Shown: piece by piece, positions 1 to 8,947 of the stretch
Position numbering within the stretch: the stretch's first letter is position 1
How the letters are laid out: each line of letters opens with the position of its first letter
Assembly: GCA_003135055.1 (NCBI GenBank)
Contig: PLDF01000457.1
Coordinates: forward strand, 3,795-67,794
Source: Bryobacterales bacterium
GTDB lineage: Bacteria; Acidobacteriota; Terriglobia; Bryobacterales; Bryobacteraceae
DNA: 64,000 nucleotides
Direction of reading: 5' to 3'
The notes under the pieces: model-generated
Told to the model about the DNA's origin: nothing
The model's database searches: none
Seen by the model: only the letters and a program-made list of their open reading frames with translations
Position numbers and translations under genes: made by a program

Positions 1-425
1 CTAGTCCCATAAACGGACAGTTCTCTGCGCCCGCGGCTCCTCTTCCGATCAGCCGTTCGCCGCGCCTCGGATCTTTGACAATTGAATACTCGACAGGCCG
101 ACGCAGGCGAACCCCGATTCCTTCCGCGCCGGCCAGTCGGCGGCGATTAGCCGTCCAACCCCTCGTTTGACGCAGTTACCCGCCACAAACTATTGTCGTT
201 GCTTCACTATTGCCGCTGTCATCACACGAATCACAGTCCACACCTTTCGCGCCCGCAAGCCGGTCGGCGCCCCGATTATCCGATATGCCAAACGACCCTA
301 GTCCCACAAACGGACACTATTCCGCGCCAGTCCAGCCGCCGCCCCCACTCCCGCCAAATTCCTGCCACCCGCCAACAATTTGCCGCCAAGTCCCGCCTCC
401 CGCACTGATAATAAACCACTTCCCC

Positions 426-788
426 ATGGCTCCCGAAATGCATCTTCGTAGCTGCATGCTGGACGATCCGCTCTCCGGAAAACTCGAACGCTACATGGAC
501 CTGCTGAGCGCCCGCCAGAACCTGGTCGCATCCAACATCGCCAATGCCGATACGCCCGGCTACCGCACCCAGGACATCGACTTCCAGGCCGAGTTCCAAC
601 ACGCCATGGGCGGCGCTCCCCAAACCATGCGCCCTGACGGACTGGCAGTCAAGAACGACGGCAACAACGTAAGCTTAGACCGCGAGTCGCAACTGCTCTC
701 GGAAAATGCGATGCGGTTCAGCGTGGCATCGGGCCTGATGCGCGGGCGGATTTCAGCCCTGCGCGCGGCAATTAAGGAAGGCGCATGA
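426..788 (+). CDS. flgB: Flagellar basal-body rod protein FlgB
   Basis: ORF 210..788, likely internal start at 426; RQNLVASNIANADTPGYRTQDIDF rod-protein N-terminal motif; followed by flgC. Confidence 0.9.
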   Translation: MAPEMHLRSCMLDDPLSGKLERYMDLLSARQNLVASNIANADTPGYRTQDIDFQAEFQHAMGGAPQTMRPDGLAVKNDGNNVSLDRESQLLSENAMRFSVASGLMRGRISALRAAIKEGA

Positions 789-1219
789 GTCTATTTTCAG
801 TTCTGTCCATCGGAGAATCCGGCATGGCGGCGCAGCGCATGCGCGCCGAGCTGCTCACGGAGAACCTGGCCAACGCGGAAACCACGCGCACGCCCGAAGG
901 CGGCCCTTACCGGCGCAAGGATGCCGTGTTCGAAACCTCTTCGGCCATTTCGCCGTTTTCCTCGGTGTTCAACGCGCAGATGCAAGCCGGCGGCGGCGTA
1001 GCCGTTTCCGAGATCGTCACCGATACCAGCGCGCCCGAGCGGCGATTCATGCCCGGCCACCCCGACGCCGACGCCGACGGCTATGTAGCCTTTCCGCACA
1101 TCAATCCCGCCGAAGACATGGTGGACCTGATGGGCGCCTCGCGCAACTACGAGGCCAACGTCGCAGCCATCGGCGCCGTGAAAGACATGATCCAAAAATC
1201 CATAGATCTTCTCCACTAA
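785..1219 (+). CDS. flgC: Flagellar basal-body rod protein FlgC
   Basis: Rod motif LLTENLANAETTRTPEGGPYRRKD; ATGA overlap with flgB. Confidence 0.92.
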   Translation: MSLFSVLSIGESGMAAQRMRAELLTENLANAETTRTPEGGPYRRKDAVFETSSAISPFSSVFNAQMQAGGGVAVSEIVTDTSAPERRFMPGHPDADADGYVAFPHINPAEDMVDLMGASRNYEANVAAIGAVKDMIQKSIDLLH

Positions 1220-1317
1220 CCCATGCCAAATCCCAGAGCCTCGCATAATAGACTGCCAGCCAACGTGCCACCACAAGCCAGTTCCAGCAGCTTCTTGAGA
1301 CAGGTTGCCAGCAGCTT

Positions 1318-1376
1318 TGTGGGGCAGGTTGGCAACCTGCGGCCGATTGTTAATCGGCCAACTGCCGGCCCCAGTA
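1318..1376. repeat. Twin palindromic intergenic repeat between flgC and fliE
   Basis: gcaggtt-ggc-aacctgc followed by ggccgatt-gtt-aatcggcc, both perfect stems. Confidence 0.7.
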
Positions 1377-1474
1377 ATCTCCCTGGACCAATGGAGAAAC
1401 GCTGCACGGTTTGCGGCTTACCGCTCCCACCGTACTCGGCGAAACCCACCAACCCCTCCACCGAGCCCTAAACC

Positions 1475-1774
1475 ATGTCGCTTCCCATTCTTCCCGTCTC
1501 CAGCATCGCCCTCCCGGACACGCTTGCCCCCGCCGCCGCAGGCGCCTCCTCCCCCGGCGCGTTCCAAGACGTCCTCAACGGAGCCATTCAACGGGTAGAA
1601 TCGCTGCAAACCGACGCCACCACCTCAGTCCAAAACTTCCTCTCCGGCGAAGGCGGCGAGTTGCACACCGCGATCCTGGCGCAGCAGCGGGCCGACCTCG
1701 GCTTCGACATGTTCCTGCAGGTACGCAACAAAGTAGTCGGCGCCTACCAGGAAATCATGAAAATGCAAATGTAA
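1475..1774 (+). CDS. fliE: Flagellar hook-basal body complex protein FliE
   Basis: Small protein ending HTAILAQQRADLGFDMFLQVRNKVVGAYQEIMKMQM, typical FliE C-terminus; gene order. Confidence 0.9.
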   Translation: MSLPILPVSSIALPDTLAPAAAGASSPGAFQDVLNGAIQRVESLQTDATTSVQNFLSGEGGELHTAILAQQRADLGFDMFLQVRNKVVGAYQEIMKMQM

Positions 1775-1800
1775 GACAGGCCTCCTGGCCTGTCTCTTCT
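1775..1800 (+). terminator. Hairpin immediately after fliE stop, terminator-like
   Basis: gacaggcc-tcct-ggcctgtc followed by tcttcttt. Confidence 0.5.
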
Positions 1801-1909
1801 TTGCCGCGCCACCAGGAAACCAGAAGGCAAAATGTAAACCCCAACCTAAGGTTTTTCCCCGCCCCCGCCGATTAAACCAGTGGCCGCACCATAGCCGGAA
1901 CTCCGAACA

Positions 1910-3595
1910 ATGAAAAAGCTCCTAGCCAATCTCTCGCTGACGCAACGGATCACCATCGCCATCGTAGCGGTGGTAGTCGTTGCGGGCATCTACGGCTTGG
2001 TTCACTGGCAAAAAGAGCAGGATTTCAAGCCGCTCTTCACCGGAGTCTCCCCCGAGGATGGCGCCGCCATCATTCAGAAACTGCGGGAAAGCGGCGTGGA
2101 ATACCGTCTGCCGGAAGGCGGCGGCTCGGTGCTGGTTCCCTCCGCGCGGCTCGCCGAGTTGCGCTTGAACATGGCTGCGGCGGGTCTTCCGAAGACGGGG
2201 CGCATCGGCTTCGAGCTATTCGACAAGACCAACCTCGGCGCCACCGAGTTCACCGAACACATCAACTACGGCCGCGCCCTTGAGGGCGAGTTGGAGCGGT
2301 CGGTGATGTCTCTCGACGCCGTGGAGCAGGCGCGCGTCCATCTGACGTTCGCCAAAGATTCGGTGTTCCTCGAAGCGCAGCAGCCCGCCAAGGCCAGCGT
2401 GCTGGTCAAGGTGCGGGCGGGCGCGCATCTGTCGCCGCAGAACGTTGTCGCCATCAGTCACCTGGTCGCGAGCGCGGTGGAAGGTCTCGCGCCGGAGGCG
2501 GTCTCCGTGCTCGATATGAACGGCAATCTGCTCAGCCATCCCAAAGCCGCCAGCATAGACGGCACGGAGTCTTCCCAGGGTTCGCTCGACTACCGGCATC
2601 AAGTGGAGACCGACCTCATCGCCAAGATCGATTCCACTTTGGAGCCTTTGCTCGGCGCTAACAAATTCCGCGCCGGCGTCTCCGTGGATTGCGACTTCAG
2701 CGGCGGCGAACAAAGCGAAGAAATCTTCGACCCGGCGCGCACCGTAATGGCCAGTTCCCAGCGCACTGAGGATAGCGCGGGCGCGGCCGGCGCCAGTGGC
2801 GTTCCCGGCGCCGCGTCCAGCCTGCCGCGGCCCACCTCGCGCCCCGGCAATAGCGCCTCCAACAAAGTAACTCGCATGACGGAGAACATCATTTACCAGG
2901 CCACCCGCACGGTAAAGAAGACGCGCTTGCCGGCGGGCACGGTCAGGAAAATGTCGCTGGCGATTCTGGTCGATCAGGACCTCACCTGGGAGCCGGACAA
3001 GACCGGATTCAAACGCGTCCTCGCGCCGCCCTCGCCCGAGAAACTGAAAACCATCCGCGATCTAGTGGCGGGCATCACCGGCCTGAACACCGAGCGCGGA
3101 GACCAATTGATCGTGGAAACCTTGCCTTTCGAAAGCACTCTCGCCATCGACCCGCCGGAAAAGATCAAGCCGGCGGCGCCCTCGAAACCGCAGACCCTCT
3201 CCTGGCCTCCCGACGGCAAGACTCTACTGATCGGCGGCGGCGCGGCGGTAGCCCTCATCGTGCTGGGATTTTTAGCGGCCATGCTGCTCCGCGGCGGGAA
3301 GCGGAAAGTCACTGCGTCGGCGGCCAAGGCGCTGCCCGCGGCGGCGGAAGCGGGCCATCCGATGCTCGGCGGCGCCCCAGGGTCGCTCGAAAAGCAGCTC
3401 GAATCGAAGTTGGCCGAACGCGACGCCATGCAGCATCAATTGGAAACGCAAGCGCTCAACGCGCTCAACCTGACGCCTGTGATCACTAAGACCGCCGAGA
3501 TCCTGGCCAAGCATCTCCGCGAAAAAATCAAAAGCGAACCGGATGTTTCGGCGCAAGTCCTGCGCACATGGATCCATGAGAAAGACGACGCTTAG
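1910..3595 (+). CDS. fliF: Flagellar M-ring protein FliF
   Basis: 561 aa, N- and C-terminal TM segments, LERSVMSLDAVEQARVHLTFAKDSVFLEAQQPAKASVLV motif. Confidence 0.95.
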   Translation: MKKLLANLSLTQRITIAIVAVVVVAGIYGLVHWQKEQDFKPLFTGVSPEDGAAIIQKLRESGVEYRLPEGGGSVLVPSARLAELRLNMAAAGLPKTGRIGFELFDKTNLGATEFTEHINYGRALEGELERSVMSLDAVEQARVHLTFAKDSVFLEAQQPAKASVLVKVRAGAHLSPQNVVAISHLVASAVEGLAPEAVSVLDMNGNLLSHPKAASIDGTESSQGSLDYRHQVETDLIAKIDSTLEPLLGANKFRAGVSVDCDFSGGEQSEEIFDPARTVMASSQRTEDSAGAAGASGVPGAASSLPRPTSRPGNSASNKVTRMTENIIYQATRTVKKTRLPAGTVRKMSLAILVDQDLTWEPDKTGFKRVLAPPSPEKLKTIRDLVAGITGLNTERGDQLIVETLPFESTLAIDPPEKIKPAAPSKPQTLSWPPDGKTLLIGGGAAVALIVLGFLAAMLLRGGKRKVTASAAKALPAAAEAGHPMLGGAPGSLEKQLESKLAERDAMQHQLETQALNALNLTPVITKTAEILAKHLREKIKSEPDVSAQVLRTWIHEKDDA

Positions 3596-3610
3596 ATCCG
3601 GAGCCTATCT

Positions 3611-4642
3611 ATGATTCTCAATTCCAAAACGGACGTAGAAGCGCTCACCGGCGTGCGCAAGGCCGCCATGCTGCTCATCGTTCTGGGTGAGCAATCGAGC
3701 GCCGAGATCCTGACCCAGCTTTCCGAAGACGATATCCAGAAGGTCAGCCGCGAGGTGGCCAGGGTTACGTCCATCTCCGCCGATCAGGCCGAGAGCGTTC
3801 TCAACGAGTTTCACCAGATCTCCACCGCCCGCGATTTTATGGCTCGCGGAGGCATCGATTACGCCCGCAAGCTGCTCATGCGCGCGTTTCCGCCGGAAAT
3901 CGCCCGCAGGCTGGTCGACCGGCTGCAAAAAGCCATGGGGTCGGAAGCGGCATCGTTCGACGCCCTTCAAAAGGCCGACCCGCAACTGCTGGCCAAGTTC
4001 ATCCACAGCGAGCATCCTCAGACCATCGCGCTCGTGTTGTCTCATCTGAATTCCTCGGCCGCGGCGGCATTGCTGACGTCTCTGCCGCCGGGAATGCGGT
4101 CGGACGTGGCGCAGCGCATGGCCAGCCTCGACCAGATTTCACCCGAAGTCATCATGAAGATCGCCGGAGTAATCGGCCAGAAACTCAGCGCGTTAGGCGA
4201 ATTCAGCCGCGAATCCTACGGCGGCGTGCGCGCCGTGGCCGAGATGATGAACCGTCTCGATTCCACGTCCAGCCGCGGGATTCTGGAGCACATCGAGGCG
4301 CAGGATACTAACCTGGCGGAGACTATCCGCCACCTCATGTTCGTCTTCGAAGATTTGCTGCTCATCGGCCCCAACGGGTTGAAGGAGGTTACAGCCAAGG
4401 TGGACCGCAAGATACTGACAGTCGCGCTGAAGGGCGCCGGCGAGCAATTGCGCACTATGATACTGGACACCATGTCGGCGCGCGGGGCGGAGATGCTGCG
4501 CGAGGACATGGAAGCCCTGGGTCCCATCAAGATCAAGGAAGTGGAATCGGCGCAGCAACAGATTATCGCCATCGTGCGGCAGCTTGAGTCGGAGGGCGTA
4601 ATCAGCTTGAAGGGTGCGGTGGGCGAACAATATGTCGTCTAA
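3611..4642 (+). CDS. fliG: Flagellar motor switch protein FliG
   Basis: EHPQTIALVLSHL and MFVFEDLLLIGPNGL motifs; gene order. Confidence 0.95.
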   Translation: MILNSKTDVEALTGVRKAAMLLIVLGEQSSAEILTQLSEDDIQKVSREVARVTSISADQAESVLNEFHQISTARDFMARGGIDYARKLLMRAFPPEIARRLVDRLQKAMGSEAASFDALQKADPQLLAKFIHSEHPQTIALVLSHLNSSAAAALLTSLPPGMRSDVAQRMASLDQISPEVIMKIAGVIGQKLSALGEFSRESYGGVRAVAEMMNRLDSTSSRGILEHIEAQDTNLAETIRHLMFVFEDLLLIGPNGLKEVTAKVDRKILTVALKGAGEQLRTMILDTMSARGAEMLREDMEALGPIKIKEVESAQQQIIAIVRQLESEGVISLKGAVGEQYVV

Positions 4643-5351
4643 CGCCTGGCAGCCAAAAGTAGCGGCGCGGCCGGGCGGCCTGCTGGGGCCGCGGTTCGCG
4701 CGGGTCATCGAAGCGGAACGTGAAGGGGAGGTAACGCCGGTCGTCTGGAGACAGGTGGGCGCGGCGGCGCGTAACGCGGAAGCCGCGCGTAACGCGGAGG
4801 CGGCCAGTCCCGATCTGGCGGCGCAGATCCAGCGGATGGAACAGCAGTGCGAGCAGCGCGTCAAGGAGGCGCGTGCCGCGGGGCTGCGCGAAGGCGAAGC
4901 GGCCGCGCGCACCCGCGCCGCGGCCGAAGTGCAGCCGGTGATCGAGAAATTGACGCGCTCCATCGAAGATCTGGCGCAGATTCGCGGGCGCCTGCGCAAG
5001 CAGGCCGAAGGCGACGTCATCAAATTGTCGCTGGCCATCGCGCGGCGCGTGCTGCGGCGCGAGCTGGCCATCGATAATGACGCCATGCGCGGCCTTGTCA
5101 TGGCGGCGCTCGAGAAGCTGCAAGCCCAGGAGATCTGCCGCGTGCGTACCAACCCGGCGCAAGCCGCGGCCGTAACAGCATGCCTGCGCGAGGGGGCGTC
5201 CAACGCCAAAGTGGAAGTAATCCCCGATGGCTCGCTGCAGCCCGGCGGCGTGGTATTCGAAACCAATCAGGGCAATCTTGACGCCTCGGTGGATTCGCAG
5301 CTCGCGGAAATCGAGCGCGGCCTCGCCGACCACCTGCGGAGGCAGTCATGA
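4632..5351 (+). CDS. fliH: Flagellar assembly protein FliH
   Basis: ATG at 4632 overlapping fliG stop; position before fliI; coiled-coil with VIKLSLAIARRVLRREL motif. Confidence 0.85.
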   Translation: MSSNAWQPKVAARPGGLLGPRFARVIEAEREGEVTPVVWRQVGAAARNAEAARNAEAASPDLAAQIQRMEQQCEQRVKEARAAGLREGEAAARTRAAAEVQPVIEKLTRSIEDLAQIRGRLRKQAEGDVIKLSLAIARRVLRRELAIDNDAMRGLVMAALEKLQAQEICRVRTNPAQAAAVTACLREGASNAKVEVIPDGSLQPGGVVFETNQGNLDASVDSQLAEIERGLADHLRRQS

Positions 5352-5509
5352 GCGGCCCGATTTCGCTTGCGCCCTTTAAGGTGGGGCACGCTTCAGCTTG
5401 CCAACCGGCCGGAAGGCCGGGGTTTTTCGACCCTCGCCAGGTCACCGAGCGCGGCCTCGCCGGCCACCTGCGGAGGCAGTCATGAGCCAGCCCATTTCGC
5501 TTGCGCCCT
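5312..5509 (+). repeat. Tandem duplication of the fliH/fliI junction (two 64-bp copies, 5312-5375 and 5446-5509) separated by ~70 bp
   Basis: cgagcgcggcctcgcc(g)accacctgcggaggcagtcatgagc..cc.atttcgcttgcgccct present twice. Confidence 0.9.
5348..5485 (+). CDS. Putative chimeric 45-aa mini-ORF (FliI-like N-terminus, FliH-like C-terminus)
   Basis: MSGPISLAPFKVGHASACQPAGRPGFFDPRQVTERGLAGHLRRQS*; ATGA overlaps at both 5348 and 5482. Confidence 0.4.
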   Translation: MSGPISLAPFKVGHASACQPAGRPGFFDPRQVTERGLAGHLRRQS

Positions 5510-6831
5510 ATTTCGACGAGCTTGAGCGCATCCCGCAGTTCCGCTGGACCGGCCAGGTGACCGAGGTCGTGGGACTGCTCATCGAATCGCGCGGGCCCAG
5601 CGCGGCCATCGGCGATTTCTGCGAAGTGCTCACCTCAGGCGGACGTAGCATCCGCACGCAGGTGATCGGATTCCGCAACGGGCGCGTGCTCTCTATGCCG
5701 CTCGAAGAGATCGACGGCCTCCAACTGGGCAATGAAGTGACGGCGCGCAGCGAAGATGCCCGCGTGGATGTGGGCAGCGGCCTTCTGGGGCGCGTGATCG
5801 ATGGCTTCGGCAAGCCCATGGACGGGGGCCCGCCGATCGTCGCCGAAGATGCGTACAGCCTCTATGGCAAGCCGGTGAGTCCCATGGATCGCGAACACAT
5901 CACCGAACCGCTGGTGACCGGGGTTCGCGCCATCGATGGCTTGTTGCCGTGCGGCAAGGGACAGCGCATTGGCATCTTCGGCGGCAGCGGAGTGGGCAAG
6001 AGCACGCTGCTCGGTTCCATGTCGCGCCACAATTCCGCGGACGTTACCGTGATCGCCATGATCGGCGAACGCAACCGCGAAGTGCGTGCGTTCATCGAAA
6101 ATGAATTGGGCCCGGAGGGACGGAAGAAATCGGTGGTGGTCTGCGCCACCTCTGAGCGGCCTGCGCCGTTGCGCGTCCGCGCATGCTTCGTGGCGCTGGC
6201 GGTGGCGGAGTATTTCCGCGACCAGGGCAAGAACGTGCTGCTGGTAATGGATTCCGTCACCCGCCTCGCTATGGCGCAACGCGAGATCGGCCTCGCCGCC
6301 GGCGAGCCGCCCAGCCAGAAAGGCTACACGCCCTCGGTATTCAACCTGCTGCCGAAAGTGCTCGAGCGCGCGGGGAATTTCAAGCGCGGATCGATCACCG
6401 GGTTCTTCACCGTGCTGGTGGAAGGCGACGATTTCAACGAGCCCATCTGCGACGCCGTGCGCGGCATTCTGGACGGACATTTCATTCTCTCCCGGCAGTT
6501 GGCCGGACAAGGGCACTATCCGGCCATCGACATTCTGCACTCCGTGAGCCGGTTGACATCGGCCATCGCCACGCCCGCGCAGAAGCTGGCCGGGCAGAAG
6601 ATGCGCTCGGCGCTGGCGGCATATCGCGACGCCGAAGATCTGATCCAGCTTGGGGCTTACGTTTCAGGCTCGAATCCGTCGCTCGATACCAGCATTCAAA
6701 TGCGGCCCGATCTGCTGAATTTCTTGCGGCAGGATCACCTTTCGAGCGCGGAGCTTCCGGAAACGCTTTCGAAAATGGAGGCGCTCGCCAAAAAGCTGGA
6801 AGCCGGGACGCTGGTTCCCGCTAAGCGATGA
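5482..6831 (+). CDS. fliI: Flagellum-specific ATP synthase FliI
   Basis: Walker A GIFGGSGVGKSTLLG, GERNREVRAF, MDSVTRLAMAQREIGLAAGEPP motifs; start at 5482. Confidence 0.96.
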   Translation: MSQPISLAPYFDELERIPQFRWTGQVTEVVGLLIESRGPSAAIGDFCEVLTSGGRSIRTQVIGFRNGRVLSMPLEEIDGLQLGNEVTARSEDARVDVGSGLLGRVIDGFGKPMDGGPPIVAEDAYSLYGKPVSPMDREHITEPLVTGVRAIDGLLPCGKGQRIGIFGGSGVGKSTLLGSMSRHNSADVTVIAMIGERNREVRAFIENELGPEGRKKSVVVCATSERPAPLRVRACFVALAVAEYFRDQGKNVLLVMDSVTRLAMAQREIGLAAGEPPSQKGYTPSVFNLLPKVLERAGNFKRGSITGFFTVLVEGDDFNEPICDAVRGILDGHFILSRQLAGQGHYPAIDILHSVSRLTSAIATPAQKLAGQKMRSALAAYRDAEDLIQLGAYVSGSNPSLDTSIQMRPDLLNFLRQDHLSSAELPETLSKMEALAKKLEAGTLVPAKR

Positions 6832-7268
6832 GCGGATTCCATTTTTCGCTGGAAAAGGCGCTGGACCTGCGCCGGCTGCAGCTCGAGCTGGAAGAATCCA
6901 GGTTCCAGCAGCAAGCCGCGGCGTTGCGGGAATTGGACCGCATGCGCGAGGTCATGCGGGCATCGCGGGCCAATGCCGAAGCGCAGGTACGGGCCGGAGG
7001 GTGGGCCCAGGGACTCGACCTGGCCGCGCTGGGCGCCTTCCGGCTGCATGTGCAAGCGAAAGAGAAAGAATTGGCGCAGCGCCGCGTGGAGGGCGAAAAG
7101 AAGCTGGAAGAACGCCGCAACGCCATGCTGGAAGCGCGTCGCCGCTGCCGCCTGCTGGAGCGGTTAAAAGAGCGGCGCAAGGCCGAATGGGAAACTGCCT
7201 TCAACCGCGAGCTCGAAGCGGTGGCCGCCGAATCGTTCCTCGCGCAATGGAACCGCGGGAAGGCATAA
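6828..7268 (+). CDS. fliJ: Flagellar FliJ-family protein
   Basis: Short coiled-coil protein directly after fliI, ATGA overlap. Confidence 0.75.
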   Translation: MSGFHFSLEKALDLRRLQLELEESRFQQQAAALRELDRMREVMRASRANAEAQVRAGGWAQGLDLAALGAFRLHVQAKEKELAQRRVEGEKKLEERRNAMLEARRRCRLLERLKERRKAEWETAFNRELEAVAAESFLAQWNRGKA

Positions 7269-7275
7269 TGAGAGC

Positions 7276-8100
7276 ATGACGCCCGAAGCCGCACTACCCG
7301 CCGTTCCGCTCACCGTTGAAGGGGCCAGCGTACTGCATCAGATGATGCGCATCCGCTGGAGCGCGTGGCGTTCTCTTTCCGCCACCGCGCAAATGGAAGC
7401 GCTCGACGAAGCCGCCAGAGCGCTGGCGCCGATGGAAACTCCGTCCGACGGCCGCCAAAGCGCGCTCTTCTCGCTGCTGGGGCACAAGGGCGATCTGATG
7501 TTTGTCCATTTCCGCCGCAGCTTCGAAGAGTTGAATCTGGTGGAACGCGATCTCTCTCTCCTGCACATCGCCGATTATCTGGAGCCGGTGCATTCGTATC
7601 TCTCGGTAGTGGAGCTGGGGCTCTACGAATCCACCTCGAAGACCTATGCGGCCCTTGCGGAGCGCGGCATAGAGCCGCACTCGGACGAATGGAACCGCGA
7701 GATCGAAGCCGTGCTGGCGAGGCAGCGCGCCGCCATGTCGTCGCGCCTGTGGCCGGAAGTTCCGCCGGCGAAATACATCTGCTTCTATCCCATGGATCGC
7801 CGCCGCGGCGAGCATTCCAACTGGTATACCGTCCCCATGGCGGAGCGGAAGCGCATGATGGAGCTGCACGGCCAGATCGGCCGCCGCTACGCCGGCGAAG
7901 TGCGGCAGATCATCACCGGGTCGATCGGTTTCGACGATTGGGAATGGGGCGTGGACCTCTTCGCCGAAGACCCGCTGGTCTTCAAGAAGCTGATCTACGA
8001 AATGCGTTTCGACGAAGTAAGCGCCGTCTACGCGCTCTTCGGATCGTTCTACGTGGGCGTGCGGGTGGCGGCGGGCGACTTAGGGAAAGTGCTGGGTTAA
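7276..8100 (+). CDS. hemQ: HemQ-type coproheme decarboxylase / chlorite dismutase family
   Basis: KYICFYPMDRRRGEHSNWYTVPMAERKRMMELHGQIGRRYAGEVRQIITGSIGFDDWEWGVDLFAEDP family signature. Confidence 0.9.
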   Translation: MTPEAALPAVPLTVEGASVLHQMMRIRWSAWRSLSATAQMEALDEAARALAPMETPSDGRQSALFSLLGHKGDLMFVHFRRSFEELNLVERDLSLLHIADYLEPVHSYLSVVELGLYESTSKTYAALAERGIEPHSDEWNREIEAVLARQRAAMSSRLWPEVPPAKYICFYPMDRRRGEHSNWYTVPMAERKRMMELHGQIGRRYAGEVRQIITGSIGFDDWEWGVDLFAEDPLVFKKLIYEMRFDEVSAVYALFGSFYVGVRVAAGDLGKVLG

Positions 8101-8111
8101 CTCCCAATTCC

Positions 8112-8127
8112 GTGGCGCACGCGCCAC
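8112..8127. terminator. Palindrome between convergent hemQ and glycosyltransferase genes
   Basis: gtggcgc-ac-gcgccac perfect stem in the convergent gap. Confidence 0.5.
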
Positions 8128-8131
8128 GTTC

Positions 8132-8947
8132 TTATTGCGGCTTGCGGTAATCGCCCCGGCTGAAGTACTTTTCCAGCCATACGTATAGGCAAATGAAAAA
8201 GTAGCGGCTACCCATTTCCTTCAGCTTCAGCTTTGCGTCGCCGGTCCGCCGATTGCGCCATGTGATGGGAATCACCGTCCAACTGTAGCCGCGAACGATG
8301 GTCTTCAGCGGCAGCTCCACGGTGAGATTGAAGTGAGGAGAGATCAGCGGCTTGCATCCCTCGATCACGGTCCGCCGATATGCCTTGAAGGCGTTGGTGG
8401 TGTCGTTCAGCTTGATGTGGAACAGGAAACGGATCATGCCGTTGAAAAGGCGATTGAGGAACAGCTTGAAGACGGGGTAGTCGATCACGCCGCCGCCCTT
8501 CATGAAGCGCGATCCGAACACCGCATCGTACCCCTCGTTCAGCGTCTTCCAGTAGCGCACCACATCGCGGCAGTCGTCGGATTCGTCGGCCATCATGACC
8601 ACCACTGCATCGCCCCGCATGCGCTCCAGCCCATGGATGATGGCTCTGCCGAAGCCATGCTGGCCGCGGTTGGTCAATGGACGCAAGGCCGGTATGGCCT
8701 GAGCGGTCTCGGCGAGAATCTGCGCGGTGCGGTCCGAGCTGCCGTCGTCCACCACGATGATTTCGTGCGGGACGTGGTTCAGGCGCAGTTCGAGATCGAG
8801 ATGCTCCACCGTGGAACGGATGCATCCCTCTTCGTCGCGCGCTGGAATCACCACCGTCAGCAGGCGCAGCTCGTCATCAACGCGCATGGCGGCGTCCGGC
8901 TGTGGCAAGGTGTTCAGCTTCGCTTCCCCTCGCACACATCGAGCCAT
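8132..8947 (-). CDS. Family 2 glycosyltransferase (dolichyl-phosphate mannose synthase-like)
   Basis: LTVVIPARDEEGCIRSTVEHL...IIVVDDGSSDRTAQIL GT-A motif. Confidence 0.9.
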   Translation of the reverse strand: MARCVRGEAKLNTLPQPDAAMRVDDELRLLTVVIPARDEEGCIRSTVEHLDLELRLNHVPHEIIVVDDGSSDRTAQILAETAQAIPALRPLTNRGQHGFGRAIIHGLERMRGDAVVVMMADESDDCRDVVRYWKTLNEGYDAVFGSRFMKGGGVIDYPVFKLFLNRLFNGMIRFLFHIKLNDTTNAFKAYRRTVIEGCKPLISPHFNLTVELPLKTIVRGYSWTVIPITWRNRRTGDAKLKLKEMGSRYFFICLYVWLEKYFSRGDYRKPQ

